From: Candidatus Woesearchaeota archaeon
GTDB lineage: Archaea > Nanobdellota > Nanobdellia > Woesearchaeales > ARS49
Direction of reading: 5' to 3'
DNA length: 53,202 nt
NCBI GenBank assembly: GCA_016215315.1
Contig: JACRKG010000021.1
Coordinates: 1 to 53,202, forward strand
Both the position numbers and the translations under genes were made by a program. This document shows positions 1 through 8,089 of this stretch, piece by piece. Position 1 is the first letter of the stretch. Each line of letters starts with the position of its first letter. The notes beneath the pieces were generated by a model. The model ran no database searches, was not told where the DNA came from, and saw only the letters and a program-made list of their open reading frames with translations.

Positions 1-3
1 ATT

Positions 4-354
4 TTAGTTGAATAAAAAGTCCAATAACACAGGTATTGCCCACAACACTCCCAAGCCCATTACTGAATAACTGATTTTGTTTTTTGCTTCATCACGCTTC
101 TGCTGATTATCCCCTCCAGTAATCAATAATGCTGCACCCCACGCACTAAATACCGCCGCAAGAATACTGCCCAAATACTTTATCATGCTGAAGAGTTTTA
201 TCATTGGATCAAAAGCACGCTGCAATGAACGCTTCTCGCTACTACTTAACGGATCATCAAAATCGTCAAATTCAACAGCATAAACATCGTACGCAAGGCT
301 TCCTAGCACAAGCATTAGTGTTAATAAATTAATCAAAACTCGAACGTTCATCAT
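4..354 (-). CDS. VirB2/TrbC-like pilin-type small membrane protein
   Basis: Predicted 116-residue protein. It has an N-terminal hydrophobic signal segment (about residues 8-25, ending near YAV), an acidic stretch (EFDDFDD), then two membrane helices: around MIKYLGSILAAVFSAWG and the C-terminal VMGLGVLWAIPVLLDF. Signal plus two helices with a short charged loop is the layout of VirB2/TrbC pilin subunits of type IV secretion or conjugation systems, including archaeal ones. The start was placed at the ATGATG preceded by GGAGGTG (354) rather than at an upstream ATG that lies inside the neighbouring gene without a ribosome site. It is the last visible gene of a minus-strand operon that may continue beyond the window edge. 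The pilin role is inferred from topology and size; no clear sequence motif confirms it. Confidence 0.5.
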   Translation of the reverse strand: MMNVRVLINLLTLMLVLGSLAYDVYAVEFDDFDDPLSSSEKRSLQRAFDPMIKLFSMIKYLGSILAAVFSAWGAALLITGGDNQQKRDEAKNKISYSVMGLGVLWAIPVLLDFLFN

Positions 355-604
355 TTTTTTCACCTCCTTCTTTCTTCTTCTGAAAAAAATTTTGTTTTTC
401 CTCTTTTTCAACAACTTGTTTTTCTTTTCTTAAGCTCGGAAAAAGAAATAAGGCAGCACTCAAAATAGGACTACCGAACAAACCCAAAATCAAAACACTA
501 AACAAATCCACTTGCTTAGTCGAATAAGCAACTATGGCCACTGCGAGTCCTGAATAAAAACAAAAGAATACTGCATTAAAAAATAGAATTTCTTTGAAAT
601 TCAT
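329..604 (-). CDS. Small two-helix membrane protein of the pilin-like operon
   Basis: A 91-residue protein with two hydrophobic helices (about residues 7-27 and 35-56) and a highly charged lysine/glutamate-rich C-terminal tail. Its ATG overlaps the TGA of the upstream gene (ATGA, 601-604), and its own end overlaps the next gene, so the set is translationally coupled. I do not recognise a family. Small two-helix proteins next to VirB2-like genes often correspond to VirB3-like inner-membrane components, and the position fits, but this is inference only. Confidence 0.5.
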   Translation of the reverse strand: MNFKEILFFNAVFFCFYSGLAVAIVAYSTKQVDLFSVLILGLFGSPILSAALFLFPSLRKEKQVVEKEEKQNFFQKKKEGGEKNDERSSFD

Positions 605-1080
605 TTTCTAAAACCTCCATTGTCATAAAAATCTTGTTTTGCTTTTCTCACTTCATCAAGGATTATGCTTGATTCTTTTTGTGTTGCATTCCTGCCAAGA
701 ATAATCCTTGAAACAGCTTTTACGTGAGAATCCTCTTCAGGAAAACTCAAATGCAACGGGTACACGTAAGAAGTCAATTTGTTCTTAACAACTTCTCTAA
801 GCAAACTTTCGTAATTGTCTTCACCCAGCAGTATCGCTTGCTCTAATTCACACTGAGTTGCTTTCAATTGACCTGAAACATCTTCACATTGCTTTATCGA
901 GTAGTTAAAAGCAGTTTTCGTGTTTGCTAATTCTTGAGTTGTTTCTTCCAGTTCAGATTTTGTTTTTTCTAATTTGTTGTGCTGGTCGTAAAAAAACAAA
1001 CCAGAACCAATACTCGAAGCTAACAAAAAAGCAGAAACAAACTTGTTCGCTTTTTCATTTCCAAAAAATGTTTTTTTCAT
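601..1080 (-). CDS. Membrane-anchored coiled-coil protein, unknown function
   Basis: A 159-residue protein with one N-terminal membrane anchor (about residues 13-31) followed by a predicted coiled coil (KLEKTKSELEETTQELAN and onward) and a soluble C-terminal domain with a conserved-looking SRIILGRNATQKE segment. It sits two bases downstream of the zinc-ribbon-like gene and overlaps the next gene by four bases, so it belongs to the same operon. The layout (anchor, stalk, small head) suggests a surface or secretion-apparatus accessory protein, but no family is recognised. Confidence 0.5.
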   Translation of the reverse strand: MKKTFFGNEKANKFVSAFLLASSIGSGLFFYDQHNKLEKTKSELEETTQELANTKTAFNYSIKQCEDVSGQLKATQCELEQAILLGEDNYESLLREVVKNKLTSYVYPLHLSFPEEDSHVKAVSRIILGRNATQKESSIILDEVRKAKQDFYDNGGFRK

Positions 1081-1082
1081 TT

Positions 1083-1265
1083 TTATCTACCTCCATTAAA
1101 TTTTTTATACTCTTGAAGTAATTGGATGAACTCTTTGTTGGAAAAAAGTGCTTCCTTGCTAGTTGTGCAAAATTTGTGAAAATAAAATTCAAAATGTTCT
1201 TCGCATATATCGTCGGAATTTTCAATTAATTTTTTACAACAAATTAAACATTTTTTACTTTTCAT
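1083..1265 (-). CDS. Tiny Cys-rich (zinc-ribbon-like) protein
   Basis: A 60-residue protein with Cys pairs near the N-terminus (CLICC) and a second CxxH unit (CEEH) about a dozen residues later, then an aromatic/basic helix. The pattern could bind one zinc ion. It is the first gene of the minus-strand operon; a TATA-like element (GTTTTAAACTAG, about 1286-1297) lies roughly 26 nt before the ATG, consistent with a leaderless message. No function can be given beyond the possible metal site. Confidence 0.45.
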   Translation of the reverse strand: MKSKKCLICCKKLIENSDDICEEHFEFYFHKFCTTSKEALFSNKEFIQLLQEYKKFNGGR

Positions 1266-1664
1266 AAAATAAATTAAAAAAGAACTAGTTTAAAACACGC
1301 AGTCACGAAAACAAAGTATTTTTAGGAGATTTTTGCCACTGAAAAAGAAAATGCTTTTATATCTTGCACAAAATAAAAACTTAAATAGTAGAAGCATTTA
1401 ATAAGAAAAAAATAAGAAATAATGAGTAAAGCATCATACCCACGTTCTGAATTCCCGCCAAGGGCTTATCATTAAACTTGTATGTCAACGGCAGGGTTCA
1501 TATCAGGTGTCAGAATATTACTGGGTGTCTGAAGGTTGTGTTGAGTTTTTTGTTTCAAATTGCAGCCAAGTTATTTGCAAGTTCCTGTGTTTTTCACCAC
1601 ATTTTTGTCGAAAGTTTTATAAAAGTAGTATCGCGGGTTAGTCCATTACAAAAGGTGGTGAGCT
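1266..1664. other. Intergenic region with divergent promoters and a repeat copy
   Basis: About 400 nt without a convincing gene. It holds the leaderless promoter of the minus-strand operon near 1291, TATA-like stretches reading rightward near 1381 (CTTAAATAG) and 1614-1625 (TTTTATAAAAG), and one copy of the 52-nt xTC/ATTAC repeat at 1483-1535. The rightward TATA near 1620 probably starts transcription around 1645 for the lipoprotein gene. A 70-codon open frame here starts upstream of that TATA, has no ribosome site and runs over the repeat, so it was not taken as a gene. Confidence 0.5.
1483..1535 (+). repeat. 52-nt xTC/ATTAC intergenic repeat, copy 1
   Basis: Copy 1 of a six-copy family (others at 2633, 11690, 36300, 37283 and 51980). 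It carries the core GGTGTCAGAATATTACTGGG followed by TGTCTGAAGG. The shared pattern is GGyrTCnaAAyATTACynGG, then nnTCnGAnGG. This copy is the least regular at its left end. Confidence 0.5.
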
Positions 1665-2027
1665 ATGATGAAAAAAATATTAGGTATTAGTAGTTTGGTT
1701 CTTGCACTAAGCGGTTGCGTGCACTACAACGAATTTAGAAAAGAAGTTGATTTAAATAAAGATTCGATTTTAGATGTTGTAGAATTAAAAAACAAAGCAG
1801 TTTATGTACAATTGAGGTTACCTTATGACTTGGATGGAAAACCAACATACACTGAAGCGAGAAAAATGAGTGAAGATTTTAACAAAGTTACAAACATGGA
1901 AGTCAAAGATGTCAATAATGATGGCAAGCTAGACTTGATATATTACATGGGAGCAGTAAGTCATCCTTACATAAGAATGAGATATGGCAATGGTGACGGC
2001 ACTTTTTCAGTCGAAGTAGGACGCTGA
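1665..2027 (+). CDS. Small lipoprotein with EF-hand-like/FG-GAP-like loop
   Basis: A 120-residue protein with a short signal peptide ending in a lipobox (LALSGC, Cys about residue 18), so it is probably exported and lipid-anchored. Two calcium-loop-like segments follow: DLNKDSILD and DVNNDGKLDLIY, the latter typical of dockerin/FG-GAP-type D-x-N-x-D-G loops. A GGTGGTGAG ribosome site precedes the tandem ATGATG, so either ATG could be used. It is followed after seven bases by the coiled-coil gene and is probably cotranscribed with it. Ligand unknown; calcium binding is inferred from the loop. Confidence 0.6.
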   Translation: MMKKILGISSLVLALSGCVHYNEFRKEVDLNKDSILDVVELKNKAVYVQLRLPYDLDGKPTYTEARKMSEDFNKVTNMEVKDVNNDGKLDLIYYMGAVSHPYIRMRYGNGDGTFSVEVGR

Positions 2028-2034
2028 TAAAAGA

Positions 2035-2622
2035 ATGGCGATAGGTTTTGGTGCTAAAAAAGAGAAAGACGAATCAGAAGAGTCTTTTGAAAGCATTAAA
2101 ACTTTTTTAAGGCACGAAGTAACAACAGTTGAAGAACTTAAAGAAGCTCTTTCTAAAGAACTCAAAGAAGTCGAAGACTTAGAAAAAAATTTGTTAGTTT
2201 TATCAAATCAAGTTGAAGAATTAAACAAAGTTTTCAGCAAAAGAGAGGAAATTTACAACAAACTATTATCTGAAACAAACAAAAGAGCTTCTCAAGTAGA
2301 TATAGAAAAATGCGATGCTTACTTAGGAATGATCCGAGAAATAGATAATAACAGTCTGGGACCAATGTTACAAGTACTCATCCAAGAATTAGGAAAATTA
2401 AAAATTGAAGAAACACACGTTCTTTACCAAGCAGCTGAAGAAAACAAAAAAGTAATGGATGAATTAGACAAACAGGCAAGAGCTCTACTCAACGAAGTTC
2501 ATACTGTGAGAACAAAATTAAACTCCACAATGGAAGAAATAACCAAAACATATGCAGTTCTTGAAGAATTAAGAGAAGAAAGAACAATAAGACAAAAAGG
2601 AAAATTAGGATTCGGATCATAA
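2035..2622 (+). CDS. Cytosolic coiled-coil protein, unknown function
   Basis: A 195-residue, strongly charged protein that is almost wholly helical, with heptad-like Glu/Lys/Leu spacing from about residue 25 to 185 and a glycine-rich end (KLGFGS). It has no signal peptide or membrane segment. It follows the lipoprotein gene by seven bases. No family was recognised; proteins of this kind are often structural or adaptor proteins. Confidence 0.5.
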   Translation: MAIGFGAKKEKDESEESFESIKTFLRHEVTTVEELKEALSKELKEVEDLEKNLLVLSNQVEELNKVFSKREEIYNKLLSETNKRASQVDIEKCDAYLGMIREIDNNSLGPMLQVLIQELGKLKIEETHVLYQAAEENKKVMDELDKQARALLNEVHTVRTKLNSTMEEITKTYAVLEELREERTIRQKGKLGFGS

Positions 2623-2632
2623 AGAACTCGCA

Positions 2633-2683
2633 GCCATCTGATTCCTAGTAATATTTCGACGCCTTTTGATACCTTTGATGGCC
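2633..2683 (-). repeat. 52-nt xTC/ATTAC intergenic repeat, copy 2 (minus)
   Basis: Read on the minus strand it begins GGCCATCAAAGGTATC and contains GGCGTCGAAATATTACTAGG, then AATCAGATGGC. It lies just after the coiled-coil gene and opposite in orientation to copy 1, with the next gene's promoter beginning about 15 nt beyond. Confidence 0.55.
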
Positions 2684-2697
2684 AATTTCTTGAAAAC

Positions 2698-2731
2698 CTT
2701 TATAAATAAAAAAGAACTAATTCTATTATTA
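2698..2731 (+). promoter_or_regulatory. TATA box of leaderless promoter for the lipase-like gene
   Basis: CCTTTATAAATA is centred about 27 nt before the ATG at 2731. This is the spacing expected when an archaeal transcript starts at the initiation codon itself. It is representative of most first genes in this window. Confidence 0.65.
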
Positions 2732-5136
2732 TGAAAAAAGAGGTGTTGGTAGTATTATTACTTTTAGTTTTACCGCTAGTTTTTGCAGAAGTAATAATTG
2801 ACCAATGCTATGGTAATTGTCCTCAAAAAGATTCATTTAATGACTTCTTAACAAAATTTGATGAGCATAGTTCTTCTTTAACTAACCAAAAGATTCCCGA
2901 AGGATTACAAACATTTTTTGGAGACCAAAAAATAAACGTAAACGTAAACGACCAAACTCTAGGTATTGAAATAAGCGATGGTAAAATAAAAGGCATAAGC
3001 AAAGGTTCTTTTTCAGAACCTTCAATCACTGCAAGCATGGATGATCAAACTTTTACTAGCATTCTGAACAGCCAAAACAAAGCAGGAAGCATTCAAGATG
3101 GAATAAACACGGGAAGAATACAACTAGAAGGAACTGGTGTAACTGATAAATTAAAAAATTTTGGCGGAGAAATTTATTCCTACTTTGCAAAAACTGAACC
3201 TCAAGTAGAAATAAATCCAATAGCTTGCATTATTCCTTCAGATCCAGAACAAACAATCAGATTAAAAAGAGCAGGAGACATAAGAATTCCTGAAGGTAAC
3301 GAATTAATCATTCCACCATTTCAAATAGAATGTGAGAAAGACACAGAACTAAAATTAACATTATCAGCACCAAACAATTACCGAGATGTAAAAGTACTAA
3401 AATGCACAGACGACTTATGTGTTCCTTTGTACGTAGAAAAAGTAGAAAAATTAGCATGCAGCGAAGACATAGTTAAAGTTTACAAAAAACAAAAAGAAGA
3501 AATTGAAATAAAACCAATAAAAATTCCACCAAAAAAACAGCAAATAATAAGCAACTCAATATTACAAAGCGGTAGCATAAAAATAGAAGATATCAACTCA
3601 GAACCAGTAATGATGCGAGTAAGTTCTGCACTAGAACAAACACCAGAACCCCTAAATCCAGCACTGAAAATTTTAGGAACACCACTAGTAATCAACGTAG
3701 ACAAAATCACTCCAATAGAACTAAAACTAGAATTACCTTACGTAACTGCAGAAAATATTGACCCAAGCTCAGTAAGCGCTTATGCACTAAAAAATAACAA
3801 ATGGCAATTCCTGGGCGGAGCAATAGACTTAAGCTACGAAAATTTAAATGTAAGAATAAAAGACTTAAGCGAATACTTAGAAAATAACCAAGCAGTAATA
3901 GCACTAATAGGTTGGACATGCATTGAATGCAAAACACCAGACCTAAAAAAAATATACACTCCATTAACTGACAGCAGAGATGCAGTTGTTTTCGTTCACG
4001 GAATAGGATTCTCACCACAAATATTTCAACAAATGATTGACGATATAAGACTAACAAATCAACCATGGCAAGTGTTTACTTATGATTATCCTCCAAGCAA
4101 AACAATACAAGAAATAATGGCAAGTCTAACTGAAAGCTTAGAACTAAAAACAAAAAAAATAAACAAAATATACCTTGTAGGACATAGTACTGGAGGAATA
4201 CTAATACAACAAGCATTACATTTTGCAGAACAAGCAGGAAATTATGAATTCTTAAAAAAAGTAAAAAAAACAATACTAATAGGAACACCAAACCAAGGAG
4301 TAATAGAAAATTTAGACAATCAAAAATTACTAAGCCAAACAGCAAACATAAATATTCCTTCAGGACTAAATGTTAATAACGAAGAAATAAAAGAATTAAG
4401 CCAAGATTTCCCAATACCGAGAGTTCAAGGAATAGAATACAAAACAATCGCAGGAACAAAACCTTACGAATTCACAAAAGACTTAGGAACAAACGACGGA
4501 ATAGTAGACGTTAACAGTGCACAACAAATAGGGGAAGCAAAAAATGTATGCAATGATTATTGGGAAGTTTACGCATCACACGAAGAACTACCAACACATC
4601 CCGAAACAAAAAAAATAGTTGAAAAATTAATTTCAGAAGACTTACTAAAACAAATCGACAACCAACCGATCATCGGAAACCAACAATACTACGAACTAAA
4701 ATTAGACAATTGCATTAAAGAAAAAATAGCAGTAGTAGGAAAAAAAGACTTAATAGAGAGAAGTCCACAAGTATGCAGTTGCGGTAATGGCTATTGCGGC
4801 TGGGATGAAAATAAAGAAACATGCTATTCAGACTGTGGAAACATATTAAGAAAAGAAGTATACTGTTCACCGGAATTACAAAGAGGACTACTAGCCTCAC
4901 TAATAATCTTATTAATTTTAACAATAGCAATGAATGGACTTATAAAAAAACTAGGCAGAAGAAGACAAGCATTTACAACACTAATAACATTATCACTCAT
5001 AACAATGGGAATGCTAATATCAATACACTTCTTATGCGAACTAAAAATCTGGATCTTAATATTAAAAGTTGGTGTGTTTGCAGTATTAGTTGTTAAACTA
5101 ACAAAATTACTTAAGACTCCTTACAAGAAAGTTTAA
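2731..5136 (+). CDS. Secreted lipase-type alpha/beta hydrolase with SCP2-like N-domain and C-terminal anchor
   Basis: 801 residues. The signal peptide is about residues 1-19 (LLLLVLPLVFA). A domain at about 57-140 resembles SCP2 lipid-transfer proteins in pattern (ITASMDDQTFTSIL, then GRIQLEGTG). A middle beta-rich region with paired cysteines follows. The hydrolase domain starts near 415: oxyanion loop VFVHGIG (H423), nucleophile elbow GHSTGG (S486), a likely acid in GTNDGIVD and a likely catalytic His in ASHEELPTHPE. A Cys-rich segment (CSCGNGYCGWDE) and three hydrophobic helices from about residue 720 end the protein, so the catalytic part faces outside with a membrane anchor. The gene overlaps the convergent secA end by 26 bases. 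The triad fits the PGAP1/DUF676 lipase group; the lipid-binding N-domain is inference. Confidence 0.7.
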   Translation: MKKEVLVVLLLLVLPLVFAEVIIDQCYGNCPQKDSFNDFLTKFDEHSSSLTNQKIPEGLQTFFGDQKINVNVNDQTLGIEISDGKIKGISKGSFSEPSITASMDDQTFTSILNSQNKAGSIQDGINTGRIQLEGTGVTDKLKNFGGEIYSYFAKTEPQVEINPIACIIPSDPEQTIRLKRAGDIRIPEGNELIIPPFQIECEKDTELKLTLSAPNNYRDVKVLKCTDDLCVPLYVEKVEKLACSEDIVKVYKKQKEEIEIKPIKIPPKKQQIISNSILQSGSIKIEDINSEPVMMRVSSALEQTPEPLNPALKILGTPLVINVDKITPIELKLELPYVTAENIDPSSVSAYALKNNKWQFLGGAIDLSYENLNVRIKDLSEYLENNQAVIALIGWTCIECKTPDLKKIYTPLTDSRDAVVFVHGIGFSPQIFQQMIDDIRLTNQPWQVFTYDYPPSKTIQEIMASLTESLELKTKKINKIYLVGHSTGGILIQQALHFAEQAGNYEFLKKVKKTILIGTPNQGVIENLDNQKLLSQTANINIPSGLNVNNEEIKELSQDFPIPRVQGIEYKTIAGTKPYEFTKDLGTNDGIVDVNSAQQIGEAKNVCNDYWEVYASHEELPTHPETKKIVEKLISEDLLKQIDNQPIIGNQQYYELKLDNCIKEKIAVVGKKDLIERSPQVCSCGNGYCGWDENKETCYSDCGNILRKEVYCSPELQRGLLASLIILLILTIAMNGLIKKLGRRRQAFTTLITLSLITMGMLISIHFLCELKIWILILKVGVFAVLVVKLTKLLKTPYKKV

Positions 5137-7987
5137 CTGCTTCTCTCATTGCTCGACGAACCATTTCAGAATCAATAGATATAATTCTATGAATTATTCT
5201 AGACAAATCATCAAGCATCAATTGATTATCTTCATGAACTCTCTTTTTAAATTCAACAATCGGATCAAGTTGTCCATAACCAACTAAACCAATTCCATCC
5301 CTAGTAAAATCAAATTGTTCTAAACGCTCACGCCACTCAATATCTATAGCAGATACAACTTTTTGTTTTAACGAAACATTATTAAAAAAGTACAATCCTG
5401 TTTTATTAGGTATTTCTGCTATTTGCGCAGCAACATCTTTGCTAGAAACATTAGAAAATGAGATTACTGTAGTTTTTTCTTCACTTTCAGGAGTTTCTTT
5501 ATTTTCAACTAATATAACTGGGTTCTCTTTCAGGAAACAGTAATCGTCTTTAAAATTCTCAAAAGATTTGCCTTCTTTTTCTGCAAATCTTTGACCACAT
5601 GCAAGAACAAAATCATCAAGTCTTCCCTCAAGCACTTGCTGTCTTACACCGTAAACAAATTTTCTAACCGTGTCAACAGGCTCATCATATTCTAAAACGT
5701 GCTTTCTAATGTCTGCATTAAATTCTTCAACTTTTCGTTGAGCTCTTCTAACTGAACGATTTATCATACCATGAGAAAGAGATTCACCTTGACCTAAACC
5801 TAAACGTTTCAAACTATTTTTTGTTCCCTCACTAACAAAATGTTTTAACAAAGGATCATCAGAACTTAACAAAAATAAAGAACTACCAGGATCACCTTGT
5901 CTTCCGGTTCTTCCTCTCAATTGATCATCAATCCTTCTAGACTCATGACGTTGAGTACCGTAAACTGCCAAACCAACTTCAAAACCTAAAGAAAGAAAAC
6001 TGGCGTTTTCTTTAATTTTTAATTCATCTCCAACAATAATATTTAAAGGTTTTCCAAACTTTTCAACTGATTTGCCATTGTGATTTAATCCTTCAAGAGT
6101 TTTCAACAATAAATTGTATTCAACTGAATTATACGCAACTAATTCAATCCCGCCATCCTTCGTAATTTGCTGCTCAATTAATTTTCTATAATTACTTGCC
6201 ACCTTTTCAAACAAACCTTCTTCCAAAACAATATCAGCCCCTCTACCAGCCATGTTTGTTGCAATAACAAAACTACCATACTTGCCCGCATTACTTAATA
6301 TTTCAACTTCCAATGAAGCATTTTCTGGTCTTGCATTAAGCACTTTAATATTTTTAATTCCAACTTGAGAAAAAATACTGTGAAGCTCTTCTGATTCTTC
6401 GATTGAAGTAGTTCCAATCAATACAGGTCTACCTAAAGAATGATCAAGCATTGCTAATTCCACTAGCTTTTGTAATTTTTCTTCTCTTGATAAATAAAAT
6501 AAATCATCATGATTAGTTCTTATCAAAGGCAGATTTGTAGGTAAAACAAAAGTTTCCATGCCATAAACTTTCCAAAATTCATCTGCAGAAGTCAATGCAG
6601 TACCAGTCATTCCTGAAAGTTTTTCATACATCTTAAAATAATTCTGCAAAGTAACAGTTGCAAGAGTGCCGTGACCTTTTTTAATTTCAACACCGTTTTT
6701 AGTTTCTTTAGCTTCGACTGCTTCGTGCAATCCTTTACCCCATCTTCTTCCATGAGATAATCTTCCAGTAAATTCGTCAACAATTATTATTTCTTTAGAT
6801 TCTTCATTTTTTGCTATTACATAATCACGATCTAAGTTTAAAAAAACATTAGCATGAACTGCATTGTTAATCAAACCCCACCATTTCTCACCAAATTCTT
6901 GATCACTTACGTTTAAAAAATTTATTGCTTTTTCCAAACCCTGTTCAGTTAATGCAAATTCTTTTCTTCCGAAAACAACAGTATAATCACCAGATTCCAC
7001 TTCTTTATCGCCAACTCTTTTCTTTTCACCCATAACCAATCTTTCAAAACAGTGTTGAGCTTTAACATAATCAGATTGATCAAAATCACTACTAAATGCA
7101 CCACCCGACATTATGTGAGGTGTTCTAGCTTCATCAATAAGAATACTATCAACTTCATCAACAATAGCAAAATAATGACCTCGCTGCACTTGAGCTTCTT
7201 TGTTTAACGCCAAGTTATCTTTTAAGTAATCAAAACCAAAACCACTATTAGTTCCATAAGTAATATCACAAGCGTATTGTTTTTTTCTTTCATCTTTATC
7301 ATCAACAGAATCCTGCAAAGCTCCAACGCTTAAACCTAAAAATTCATACAGCGGAGCCATCCAATCTCTATCTCTTTGAGCCAAATAATCATTAACAGTA
7401 ACAACATGAACTCCCTTTCCAGTTAATGCGTTAAGATAAACTGCTAAAGTAGCAGTTAATGTTTTCCCTTCTCCAGTAATCATCTCAACAACATTGCCTT
7501 TGAGTTTTTTTTCTTCGAAAAAAAAGTCTTTTAAACTATTCCACAGAGAACTATTTCCTTCTTGTTCACCTTGGTAACCATGCAATAATAGTCCTCCTAA
7601 AACTTGGACATCAAAAGGAACCATACTCCAAGGTTTTTCTATTTGAACTACATCATTTTTTTCATTTCTTGCATTGTAAGTTATTTTAGCTTGCTGCTCA
7701 GTTAATCTTTGACAAGCAACTTTAACAGTAGCAAAAGCTTCAGGCAATAAAGAATCTAAAGACTCACCCTCCTTAATTCTTTGCTTAAAACTTTCAGTAT
7801 TCTGTTTTAATTTATCTTGATCGTAATCTTTAAATTTATCTTCCCAATCACTGATTTGTTCAAAAACAGAAACCAAACTATTAATTTTTCTTCTACAAAA
7901 CCAAGGCAAATCCTTAATTTTAGAATACAATGTGCCTTGCTCGTAAGATTCCAAAAAGCTAAAACCTTCTTTAGATGAGTGGATCAT
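5111..7987 (-). CDS. secA: SecA-type preprotein translocase ATPase
   Basis: 958 residues, in the bacterial SecA length range. Visible in order: the DVQVLGG motif before NBD1; Walker A GEGKT (about 172-176); VVTVNDYLA; YGTNSGFGFDYLKDN; Walker B VDEVDSILIDEARTP (DEVD about 277-280); preprotein-crosslinking/NBD2 region with SGMTGTA, ATNMAGRGADI and LRGRTGRQGDPG (arginine finger region, about 691-701); and the helical scaffold/wing signature IDIEWRERLEQFDFTRDGIGLVGYGQLDP near 882. The C-terminal zinc-binding tail is absent. The start is placed at 7987 because a TATA (TTTATATA, about 8009-8017) is centred about 26 nt upstream; an upstream in-frame ATG would add 13 residues that contain this TATA. 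In bacteria SecA drives post-translational export through SecYEG. Archaea are generally described as lacking it, so the host and role here are notable. Confidence 0.95.
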   Translation of the reverse strand: MIHSSKEGFSFLESYEQGTLYSKIKDLPWFCRRKINSLVSVFEQISDWEDKFKDYDQDKLKQNTESFKQRIKEGESLDSLLPEAFATVKVACQRLTEQQAKITYNARNEKNDVVQIEKPWSMVPFDVQVLGGLLLHGYQGEQEGNSSLWNSLKDFFFEEKKLKGNVVEMITGEGKTLTATLAVYLNALTGKGVHVVTVNDYLAQRDRDWMAPLYEFLGLSVGALQDSVDDKDERKKQYACDITYGTNSGFGFDYLKDNLALNKEAQVQRGHYFAIVDEVDSILIDEARTPHIMSGGAFSSDFDQSDYVKAQHCFERLVMGEKKRVGDKEVESGDYTVVFGRKEFALTEQGLEKAINFLNVSDQEFGEKWWGLINNAVHANVFLNLDRDYVIAKNEESKEIIIVDEFTGRLSHGRRWGKGLHEAVEAKETKNGVEIKKGHGTLATVTLQNYFKMYEKLSGMTGTALTSADEFWKVYGMETFVLPTNLPLIRTNHDDLFYLSREEKLQKLVELAMLDHSLGRPVLIGTTSIEESEELHSIFSQVGIKNIKVLNARPENASLEVEILSNAGKYGSFVIATNMAGRGADIVLEEGLFEKVASNYRKLIEQQITKDGGIELVAYNSVEYNLLLKTLEGLNHNGKSVEKFGKPLNIIVGDELKIKENASFLSLGFEVGLAVYGTQRHESRRIDDQLRGRTGRQGDPGSSLFLLSSDDPLLKHFVSEGTKNSLKRLGLGQGESLSHGMINRSVRRAQRKVEEFNADIRKHVLEYDEPVDTVRKFVYGVRQQVLEGRLDDFVLACGQRFAEKEGKSFENFKDDYCFLKENPVILVENKETPESEEKTTVISFSNVSSKDVAAQIAEIPNKTGLYFFNNVSLKQKVVSAIDIEWRERLEQFDFTRDGIGLVGYGQLDPIVEFKKRVHEDNQLMLDDLSRIIHRIISIDSEMVRRAMREAVKLSCKES

Positions 7988-8089
7988 AACCAATGAATAA
8001 GAATACACATATATAAATGTTTTCATTTTTTACTATTCTGGAGTGGTTACATTGGAAAGATTTAAAAAACGCACTTAAAGAATCATTTT

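Noticed and set aside
4076-4345. Open frames antisense to the lipase-like and other long genes
   Set aside because: Leucine/isoleucine-rich shadows of AT-rich coding DNA without promoters or ribosome sites.
7988-8026. 13-residue longer SecA
   Set aside because: The extra codons contain the TATA box that lies 26 nt before the internal ATG, so they are probably not transcribed.
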